Shown: positions 12,501-24,000 of the stretch, in pieces
How positions within the stretch are numbered: the first letter of the stretch is position 1
How the letters are laid out: each line of letters begins with the position of its first letter
From: Undaria pinnatifida
Lineage: Eukaryota > Sar > Phaeophyceae > Laminariales > Alariaceae
Reading direction: 5' to 3'
Assembly: GCA_012845835.1 (NCBI GenBank)
Contig: JABAKD010000022.1
Coordinates: 5,095,444 to 5,159,443, forward strand
DNA: 64,000 nucleotides
Program-made: the position numbers and the translations under genes
The notes under the pieces: model-generated
What the model was told of the DNA's origin: nothing
Database searches by the model: none
What the model saw: only the letters and a program-made list of their open reading frames with translations

Positions 12501-15500
12501 ACTGCTGTGTACCAGGTACCAATCTGTACGGAAACATAAGGACCGCTTCGTACTGATATTGATACCAAAACGGTAGTTACATTTCGAGATAGACTACCAC
12601 AGTGTCCGAAAATGTACGGCTCGTAATATGAATATCGAAACACAGCCCTTATATTTCCGGACATGACGGTCGTATACAGCAGCAATAGCGGGGCCTCCGA
12701 ATCAAGGTGTGACTTTTTTCATGGATGGTGACGGTGGAGGTCGTTTGAATCAGCGTACGACAACGGTAACGCTGTCTTGATTTTGTCGAATCCCCCCCGC
12801 CCCCCCCCCGCCCGTGTACGTCTCTGGGAACGCCGCAGGCGGAGATGGAGGACGAAGAGACGGAGAAGATTCAGGGCATGGTCGCTCCGACGCCGTCTTT
12901 CGTTCCCAGGAAAATGCAGATGGGCAGCGCTGGCGATGTGTCGGCGGCGGCTAAGAGCGGCGGCGACGCCTCAGGCATGGTAGGGGGGGGACAGGGGACA
13001 GCGGCTGCAGCACCCCCCGCGAAGAAGGCGGAAGCGGTTTACACGCCGGCGTCGGATGCTCTCCTTGAGGTGTGGTGGGGAGGGAGTTGGGTTTGGGTTG
13101 GGTGGGGTAGGGTGGGGACGGCGAGATGGGGGATGGGTCGGAGGTGTGTGTGGGGGGACTCGGGGCGCCCCACTCCACGGTACTTTCAAGGACCATTCCG
13201 TTGCACATATATACTGCTGCAGCATGGCTTCACTAATTGGACACTGACCGTTGCAAAAGCTTCGGCCGCGTTGCATCACGTTAGTTTACTGTCTCACCCC
13301 ACGACGACCCCTGTTCGCCCCCCCCCCCCCCCCATTATATATTGGTTGGGTTGGCGTCGGTTGGCAACGACACTGTAAAACATGCCGCTCTCTACATGAG
13401 CTAGACCACCAGGGTACCTCCTTTTTCGTTTTTGTTTTGGCGGTCAATCACAGCTGGCGGTCGAATTAAATACCATGTGCGGGGTGGAGAACTTTTACTC
13501 CGCACAAGGGGAATGGTCATGCCCCGTCGTGTTTATGGTAAGGTACCCACGAGGTAGTTTCACAGTACTCCCATTGCTGTCTCTGGAAGTGGCCATACCG
13601 GCAATTAAATTAACCCATTGAAGCTGTCATCCGTATGTAAATCCGCCTCACAAGCGGTTCTTTGTAGGTTGCAGCTCACCCTTCGTGCGTCTGCCTAGTC
13701 GGTGAAACCCGACATGCTCCGTCCCGACATTGTAGGGCTACGAGGGTCTATACCATATGGTCATACGACTCCGGCTGTGCATGAATATCGAGTACGCCCC
13801 CCCCCCTTCTCCCGTTATGGCAGTGCTACACATTATTTGACATTTCTAACCGTTTTACCCCAGTAATGTCCGTAGGGGGCCCTTCGACCGGTATTTGGTA
13901 GGGGTTAGGGTTAGGATTAGTTAGCATGGTTGAGAAAACACAACAATGTAGGACACCCCGTTATTGTATCGCCATATCCCATGATAAACCCGGTTCCCAA
14001 CCCCTTCGCCTTGCTGTATCGGCGCATGCAATATCAAACCCACTTTGCTACCCCCCCACCCCCCCACCGTTACGCTCACACCATATCTCATGGCAAACCC
14101 GCCCCCCGCGCCCCCCCCCAACTCTAGGCCCCGCCCCCGCCTCCAGCTCCACCCCCAATCCCAACCCCACTCCCGACCCTAACGCTGACCCCAAAACCCC
14201 AACCCCACCCCCATTTCCTATCCACCGGCGGAACACGCCTACTTGCTGTGTTATTTAGGCGAGGGTGGCGATAGCGATGACGCCTGCCCCCTGCCGCCAA
14301 CCTCAACCCCAATCCCAGCCCCAACCCTAACCCCAACCCCGTTTCCTAGCCGCCGGCGCAACACGCTTACTGACTGTGTTGGATAGGTGAGGCCTGCGAT
14401 ATCGACGATGTCCTTCGGACGAACGAGGAGCAGGCTGGCCGGGATCCTGACCCTAACCACAACCCCTAAACCCGAAACCTAACCCCGAAACCCCAACTCT
14501 AACCCTCAAACCCAACCCCAACCCCCGGCGCAACACGCCTGCTCGCTGTTCCGCATGTAGGCGAGAGCGGCAATAGCCACGATGTCCTTCGGGCGAGCGA
14601 AGAACAGGCTGGTCGGGACGAAGAGGCGAAGGAAAAACCCGAAGCAGGCGTTGGGTGTAGACCGAAGGGCACAAGGGACGCTGTCGACCATGAGACACCT
14701 TGCCATCAACTCGAGTCAGTTTGGGGATGACCGGCCGCTTTCCGCGATTCAGGTGGGTTGCCATTTTTTTTTGTTGATTTTATTTCGTGTGAAATATATA
14801 TATAGGATATAGACGATCCGCCGCTTTCGGGGATACAGGATGTGCCGTTAATGTGTTGGTGATTTGCTTGCTTTTTCGTTGGGTAGATTTATGTGTAATG
14901 ATACGGACGATCGGTCTCTCTCGGCGATACACGTTGGTTACCTTTAATTGAGTTTTGTTTGTAACATGAGCCGTTACGTTTCGGGTGATATACCCATTGT
15001 ACCGCGGTTGCAGTGCACCCGATATAGGGACGGGCGAATCATCGCTTGTACAAGGACGCGTGCCGTGTACACAACGCGCAAGATAACCCCCCACACTGAG
15101 ACGAAATTTCACATCCGATTATCGACGCGTGCTACCATGGAGGCACAGTACCTCTTTTTGACCAAAACTGTTTTCTGACTGACGGGGCTACTCAACCCTC
15201 CTTAGCCCACAATGGTCGGAATGCCGTTCTTGTTTCGCACCACGAATATTTTTTATACCTAGCCCGTGTACGGGTTTTGGTCATGACGCGTGCTACGATA
15301 GAGTTGCACCGCTTTTTTTCTGAGGTTCATCACTACAAGAGCTCAAGACAGACACGTCATCCTTAAATAAAAAAATAACTAATCTGAAGAAAAAGTAAAA
15401 CTGCTACGTATCGGATGGAAAATCCCATGGCCTTGAGATATACAACGAGAATCACGCGAAAAGAAAAGGACGAAATTCTGGCGATTTTGGGTGAGGGAAC

Positions 15501-17977
15501 CCCGTCGTTCAGAAACCGTTTCAGACGAAAAGTTCTACCTCTATGGTAGCAGGCGTTTCCGATTTAGGCGCACTTTCAGTTTGCTCGAAATCGTTTTTGG
15601 GGGTGAGGTATGCTAATAATAGTATAGAGATCCTCAAGTGGTCAGGAGCCTCGGAACACAAACGGTGCACCTCACCTTTAACGTAGTACTTTTGAAGTAT
15701 GTTGTGCGTCTGCAAAGCGAAAGGGGGCAAAACACACACAGCGAAAATGGTGGGTTTGGAAAATATCCCGCGTCAGACGCACCGCTTGGCGTGCGCACTC
15801 TCCCGGTGGTCGAGGCCATCAGCTTCGAATGTTGTCCGTGGGGCGTGCTTCTCTTGCGTGTGATGCGGTACGTATGTAGCCTCAGGGTTTCTGTAGTGCT
15901 ATATACCGCCGTGTATCAGTGGTAACCTGATGCCCGGTAGGGGTTTATGGTGTGCTACGTCGTTTTTTTGGTCGGAAATGAACGTCAAATATATCTTCGT
16001 GAATTGATCGACGTTGAAGCTTACTGTGGCGCACTAATGTTGATGTTGACCCTTAGATTTCCCCAGATGGAGGGACGGTGGCCTCTGGAAGCTGGACCTG
16101 CCTGGTCAAGCTATGGGGCCTTGAGGTGAGCGACTGTTCCTCACTAATTTGTTTTTTAAAGTCGGCCCCTTTTTTTCGTTTGCCGCTGACTACGTGCCGA
16201 TAAGGCAACGACTAGTTGCCGACCAAGGCAGGCGGGCCAACGTCCAGCTCCCAACAGAATACGAGTACGAATGCAAATCGAAGCGCAAATGAAGTCCAAA
16301 TGCAAACGAAAAGACCGGCCGGTCATTTTGGGCGCAAGTCAAGGCCTATTTCGGCTTCAATTTACTACCAGGTAGTTTGTAGTGTAGGGGCGGTCAGTCA
16401 AGGGGCCATACGGCGGTCTTCTAGCAATCTTGAACACAAATTCACTACGAATAATGGTGCATCTCCGTCCCGACTACACTCCGGTGAGGAGGGTCGGGGT
16501 GGGTCGACGAAGTCATGCTACCGCGAGTCTCGGTAGAACCGCTGTAATCGTCGCACGCAATAAGAGCGATCCGACTGTTCCTACAGCCCCCCCCTCCCCG
16601 CCCCCCTTCTCCAATATATGGAGACCTAGTATCCTAATGTTGGAAGTGTTTTTATCAGGAGTGGGTACGGTTCTCCACCTCGAAAGGGATGCGTGGTCAA
16701 TGGTCGAAGGACTAATGCAAGTAACAACTGAGTGCCCCCCCCAAGAGGAGAGATAGGAATGAAAAAATATTTGCACGGCCCCATCAATCGACTACGGGGA
16801 AACACTGACACTGCGTTTTTGTGTAGGGGACCTGGACCTGCCAGGAAGAACAAGAGGTATACCAGTAGTCGGGTGGAGGAGGCAGAGGGCGCACAGAGGT
16901 GCCCTCGCAGCAACGCACACGATAGTAGGACCCACATATCAGTAGTGGGGAGAATGTGAATTGTACGAGGAGGAACGGAATATGTCTTAGCGGAGGAGAT
17001 GGGCTTAATGGACGGATATGGCATAGAAAAGTTTTGGACATTTGATAGTAACGAGAAAACGGTCGATATTCCAGGGGATCGATAGATGGTGGCCACAAAC
17101 GGCTTGACAATCAGGAGATACGATTTTTAATATATGGAAGAAACGCACTGAGCGCCCAAATGTTGGAGGTGCCTCTATCAGAAGTAGGAACGATGCTCCG
17201 TCTCGAAAGAGACGCGTGGTCGACGTTCAAATGACTAAGGCAAGCAACAAAAGAGTACCCCCCCCCCCCTACGGCCATCCATGGTGTGATGACCCCCCTC
17301 CCCCTCCCAACCACTCCTCAAACTCCCCCGAGACAAATTGTGATACCCGGTTTGTACCTAGCTCTTTCGGCGTATTGGCAGTGTGGGCTAATAACTTCTT
17401 GCTTCCAAGCAAACAAGCGGGGGTCTGGTGTCTGTCCGATTCCTATGTATGTTTATGGTGTACACTCCTACAAGCATGCTGAGTACGAATACGCCCCCTC
17501 TTCTCCCCCCCCCCTCCCCCCCTAAACATCGCCTCCTCGACCGCTGCCGCCGTTGTCACTAACGCAGAATTTGGAGATGCGCAAGGTACTGAGGGGGCAC
17601 AGCGAGCGTGTGACGGGGGTCTGTTGGCACCCAGACGCCTACACCTCGGAGACATCTTTGCTGGCCTCCGGCGCCGCTGACAAGTGGGTGGTGGCGTTTT
17701 TTTTCGTCTTCGTTGTTGTATGTTGTTGTTAGTTGATACAATCAGGGGTTTGTTTGGTTAACAGTAGGTCATTTATAGTACAGGGAACCTCGTAAGAAAC
17801 GGAGTTTCTGACCCAGGATGGGTTTCTTATTTGGGAGAAGGCGTTTTCTACACTAACTTCAGTATAATATCTACTCCCGTATTTCTTAATTGTCCTTTTT
17901 TAATATTGCTTTCTTGTTGCCTTGTTTTCGTATTAGTGCTAGAATATATCCTGTGCTGTAGTACTGCAGTAGAGCGG

Positions 17978-18013
<36 letters not shown>

Positions 18014-21000
18014 GTCTTTCTTTCGTGTTGTCCCCTTTCGTGTTGGTTGGTTTCGTGCTGTTTTTTACCGTGCCGGCGCTCGTATATTATACATGCAGTA
18101 GTTTGTGTGCACGTGCTTGTTTTTTTTGTTTCGATTCATGCTGGCGACACATGCTATGCGGTAGAGGCGCACGCTTTTTTTTTTCTGAGGCTGTTTACTT
18201 GAAGAGCTCTACACCTCACCCAAAATCTTGTTTTTTTTTATAAAACTGAAATTCAAAGTCGATGAGCAGGCTCATGGACTAGGTATAATACCAAAAAAAG
18301 AATACTGTGCTGCAAAATAATATTGGCATTCCGACGATTTGTTTAAGGACCCCCGCCATTCAGGGGAACGTTTTAGCGAAAAAAAGGTACTGTACCTCTA
18401 TCGTACCACCCGTCTTGTCCTTACCCGCACCTTTTACCCTTACCCTTACCCTTGCCCTTGTCCTGGTCCTTGCCCTCACACATACCCTCACACGCACCCT
18501 TGCTCATCCTTGCTCTGTACCCTTCCTCTTACGCCTCGCACTTTCCCTCCCCTAATCCTTACTCTGTCACTTCCCCGACACCCTAGCCCGTATCCTCGCC
18601 CTTACACTTTTCTATACGGTATACCCTTACCCGTACTCCCAGCTTACCCCTTCCTTTATCCTCACCTACACCCTTACCCCTTCCCTATACCCTCTGCCCG
18701 TTATCTATACAATGTACCCATACCACCTACCTCTACCCCTACTCTTATCGTTTGCACGTTTTCGGTAAAGAACGGCTAAGGTTTGGGACTGCGACAGCGG
18801 GGAGTGTGTACAAACATTCCACGGGCATGCGGGGCGTCTGGCTAGGGTGGCTTTCCACCCGAGCGGGCGGTACCTGGGCACGGCGAGCTTCGACCACACG
18901 TGGAGGTTGTGGGACGTAGAGACGGGGGACGAACTTCTTTTGCAGGCAAGCAAGCAAGCGAGCCGAGCGCGCGGACTAGGGTAGTGGGCTGGGCGGGTGA
19001 GATAGTTTGCTGGACGAAGAAGAATGGAACTACTGTATTTTCTGGTGGATTGCATCCCAATCATCGGTAACGCCTTGCTTGATCAAGACGTTAACCGCTT
19101 AGCTGAGGTCGAACGCCTTTTCAGTGGGCTTCCGGTGCTTGGCGAAATCTGACGAACGCTGTCGTGGGAGTCGTGATTTCGTGAGCGTGTCCCATACATT
19201 TTTTTTGTGCACAAATTGACTTGCGGAAAGCGCGAGAGAGCGTGAGTTAGCAACACTCGATGAAAAATTGGCGAGCAGTGGGATTGCTGAACCCTATGCG
19301 CGATAAAAATCGTAGGCAAGAACCGGGGGGGAAGAAGGGACGACACCTGTGACCACGGCCTGTCCAGAAGATGGAAAGTAGATGTGTATGAAATATATAT
19401 ATATATATATATTTACAAGGGCTCCGCATGGGTGCCGGCATTCGCCGGCACCCATGCTTCGGGTAGGGCAGGGCAACACTTCGAATTGTTCGATTCAAAA
19501 CTTGGTAAAGTAAAAAATGTCACCACACACAATCATAGTCTGCACGTACAGTGTGTAAGGTAATGCCAAGAGCTCGATAGAGCCTAACAATCATAACAAT
19601 GTACTACTATTAATAGCTACCGTTTTTTAAGTGAATCCGATTCCGAGCTTCATTCATCATATTTCGATCGGATAAATCCGAGCACACGCCGACTGACCCT
19701 TAAGTCAGGCGACGAAACGTGTCGAGTGCGTTTCTTATGATATTTTAACTCAATCAAGCATCCGGGGCCAGTAAGGTGACTGACCATGTCCGCTGTGTGT
19801 TCTTTTCGTAGCCACTGAGAGACGTGCACTGAGCCAGCTTCCGAAATATACAACGCATGATATAATAGTATCATCTTGATCCGAGCCTCCCAGATCGACT
19901 GTCTGTGTGTTGTCTGATCGTGGAGAGACGTGCTGACGTTGTTCCAGGCGCGAAACACGGTGGTATGGCTGCCTTCGTCATTCAACTCCTCGAATGCTAT
20001 TGCAATGCTGCTGCTTGTTGCTAGCTTTGTAGTTCGCTCACTTCTTGTAGATACAGTACGATACTACAGCGCTTACGATTTTGACAGCTAAGAATTCCAG
20101 ACTCGAGTTTTTATTGACGAAAATGAGAAGATGTCATTTTGTCTGATCGCTCATTGGCCAGGATTCATACACAAAGTAGGCATTACCCGAGCACGATAGG
20201 GTCACATGCCGGAATCCATCCACACACCTACAACTCCGACAACCCGGGGACGAACCCGGATATCATCCGGGTTGATACCCCCCCGCACGGTGTGGAAATG
20301 CCAACCCCACCGGCCGATTTTCTGATTGGCAATGGTTCGTATGTTGAGCTAGCTCCACCTCGGGAGGATATAGGGTCCCATCCCCGGTCCAGAGGTCGTT
20401 CCACATCTCTAAAACTTCCATCAACCGGGGAAGCAAACCGAGCTTCCTCGGGTCGACACCACCCTGCACGGTGAGAAAACCCCAATCCCGTTGGCTCATC
20501 GCTGAATGGTTCGAGCTCCACAGCGCCGTCCTAGACGGATAGAGGCCCATCAATGGGGGACATTTCCGTCGCACACGGGGAAGATGGGGTTCCATCCCCG
20601 ATTCTTGAATCCCCCGAATCTCTACAGCTCAAAAAACGCGGGAACAATAACGATGACCTCCCGTGTCGACACCACTCCGCACGACGTGAAACCCCAACCA
20701 TATTCGCTCACCACTGATTGGCTGGGGCTTGGACATTAGGGCAACGCCACCATGGGAGGATATAGAGTCCAGTGCCCGTTTCAGAAATCCTGACCAACCG
20801 GGGACGGTAACCGATTTCTCCCGCGGGTCGACACAGCCCCGCACGATGGTGCGACGATAATCTATTATTCACGTTGGCTTATCGTTGAGTGGCTGTGCAG
20901 CTCGTAGAGCCTGGGACACCCCGGGAGGGGATAGGCCAGCAAACGGGCGGGGGGCGTTCCGACGCACCCGATGAGGATAGGGCTCCACCGCCGTTGCAGA

Positions 21001-24000
21001 AATCCTTCCATGCCCCATCAACTCCAACAAACCGGGGACGAAAACCGACTTCTCCCGGGTCCACACCTCACCGCACGGTGTGGAAGCCTTAGCTAGCTGA
21101 GGTTCGTGTACAACGCCAGCACCACAGAACAGGGTCCAACCGCAGTTCAGAAATCCTTCAAGGTATTCTCATCTAGAAAAGAATGGGGCAACTCGCGCTA
21201 CTGCTGAATTTTTATTCGTATACCCCAACCTCGCGGTACGCGGACATTTCATTTGACCCCCTGCCTCGATACCACCCCGCACAGTGTAACCCAACCTTTG
21301 ATTGATCGGCTCGGCCGGGGTTCGTTGATAGAGGAAACCACCTCTCACTAAGAAGTTCATCAAGTTCAATGACTCTCATCTCATACTGGCCTGTGATTAG
21401 AGAAGTTGCACATGGACCGATTGCATATTATACGGCAGTCGGTCCAGATCGAGTCGATCGGTGCAACTTGCTTGGGTATCGTATTATTGCAGCAGCAGTA
21501 ATACACTTCACTTCTTCTTTTTTTTCATCCCATTTATCGTGATGCTCGCACTACTCTCGCCCTCCCAGTAGTATAACTCAGATCCGGGGTCATATAGCGG
21601 GCTCCCCTCCCCCGTCCCCACTACGGTACATGCCCTAATTTTTATCGGGAGATGAATTCAGCATTTTCTTCCCTCGTCGATTCGCGTCGAATTGTACTTA
21701 CCCACGCTGCTAGGCGATTCAGCAGTTAGTTGATCCTTCTCATTTATTTCTGCAAATAAATGAAGCCAACGAAGCTCACCACGCGGTGGTTATTAACTCA
21801 AGGGCCAACGCTAGTATTATTAGTGTAACCCCACTAGACCACCGGGGCGACCGGCTCTATATCACTCACTGAACTGCCCCGGTGGCGTATCAGGTTATCC
21901 TCGAGCTTGGTATAGATCAATTTCGTGAGATGGAATCCCCCCGAGTGCGTACTCGTATAATTTTTCGTGGGACCTTTTCTTGTTCACTAATTGACTCGCG
22001 GAAAGCGCGAGAGCGTGAGTTAGGAACGCTCGATTAAAAATCGACGATCATTGGGTGGTGAACCCTATGCGCAAAGAAAAATGAAGGCAATCACCGGGGG
22101 GGGGTAAAGGGACGACACCTGTGATCACGGCTTGTATGTCCAGAAACTGGAAAGTAGAAGTATGCCCAAAGAAAAAAAAAACTCACTAGACGAGATGATC
22201 AATCAGCAAGCAGCAAGGAGCACGTTAAGTACGAAGCAACACAAACTTATTTGTCAGTTACGTACCAACACGACCGCTTGCACTTGACCGGCAAACGACC
22301 ACAGCAACGGAGTCAGGGACCACAGCAACAACGAAGCACACCGCCTATATTTCTCCAAAGAGTCTTCTCGGGAAAAAAAAAGCACCAAACGATGCGATAC
22401 CGGGACGAATGCATGCCACTCACTGGGTTCTTCCGTGGATACTGTTTACTTACTACGACCTTCGCGTGGCGCAGCTTAACAACAGGAGGAACGATAATTT
22501 TTTCATTTGTTTTTTGTGTCAAAAATGTATTCCCTGTTTTTTGGTACACCCTCCCCCCATGCCATAAAATATGTCACGGAAAAAAAGCATATTGAGTGTA
22601 ATAGAGCATCGCTGTGTGTGGTCTTACTTGTACGTACCTATGTTACTTGCAGGAGAGTACAAACCATGTCGATTTGCCCGAACTTGTATAATACCACCCT
22701 CGAGGCCCCGGGGACGCAGCCACTCGCAATGCTTCTGTGTGGCTTTTTCTGGGGCAGTAGTCGTAATCACTATTACCTCCTCCTCGTTTTAGTCATGCGT
22801 GCGCTTGCCACGTCTATCTCCATGCGTGTATGTACGTGTACCTACCGAAATTCAAAAAACAAATGCACTACTACGATATCTACCGCAGTACCATGTTTTT
22901 TTTTTCAACAGTAAATATTATATTTGTTCTGGGACAAAATATGACGCCAATTTTGAAAATAATGTCTTGCCAAGTTTCATTTTATCAACCTCTCCATACA
23001 TCAAAATCCGAAGAAAAGCTGGAGAGTACCGTTCAAAACACAAACATTCGCGCGCTTCTCGCTTGTCTCGCTCAGCATCCATCCGCGTTCACGTCGAGGT
23101 GCTGAACGGATTGACCTGCAACAACAACAGTCAATAGCCAGCACAATGCTTGCAACCACACAACAAAGCGTTCGAAACACTACTACCTTGATAATCACAC
23201 CTACCTTTAGCAGTGCATCCACGTTTCGTTTGTGGGGATAAATATACATGGAAACAGTGTGGGATATTTAATATGGGGTCCTTAAAGATGGATCGTTGAT
23301 CGTGGACCAATATATACGGAACGGCTCTTTGGAGCGGCGACGAAAAAGACTGACAAAACGTTGTTTCTCGTGCTACTGCGGTGTTTAAAAGCGACCACTC
23401 CGTTCGTTGTGTTTGTTTTCTGATTTTTTTATGGTCTGACCTGTTTTGTTGTGCTCTCGTACCCGGTACGCTAGCATTTCGCTTGCTTTATACCTCGATT
23501 AATTGCAATTGTTTGGCTTGCTCTGTCTCACAATCTGTGACCACATAATAATACTTCGAGTAAGTTGTATCTCTCTAGGATGAAGAATCAGCACGGGTAC
23601 TGGGTGCAATGGTGTTGGGTAAGGAACGGCCCCCCTCGAAGACAACGAACGCTCGAACAAGGTATTTAACCTTGAAATCCGATATCGAAAAGCAACGACA
23701 CAGCAGTCGTACTATGTGCACAATAGGCCAAACGCTTCGAGGTGTGAACCTGAAAAAAGTGTGGTGGGGACGAAATAAGAAGCCAATTTGGAAATTATGC
23801 CAACTTGGAAATAAATGTTTTCCCATACGTTTTATTCGTTCAAGCTCTGCATATGCCAAGATCCAAGAATAGCTCGGGCGTCTGCCGCCCGAAATACAAA
23901 AATTTGCGCACTTCTCGCTTGTCTCGCTCAGCCCACGTACCCGATCCCGGCCAGGTGCGGAACGGATACGCAGGGCGAGGGGCGTTTGAGCCGCCCCCCG

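Noticed and set aside
13793-13806. Fifth poly(C) LINE end
   Set aside because: Only GAGTACG and the C run match; the upstream coding remnant is absent.
13898-14525. Chromosome end
   Set aside because: Telomere-like units are mixed, short and within a gene that continues on both sides.
14506-14709. Minus-strand protein with ARPKDIVAIAALAYM
   Set aside because: Antisense of PRPF4 exon 5; repeated upstream only because the exon start is duplicated.
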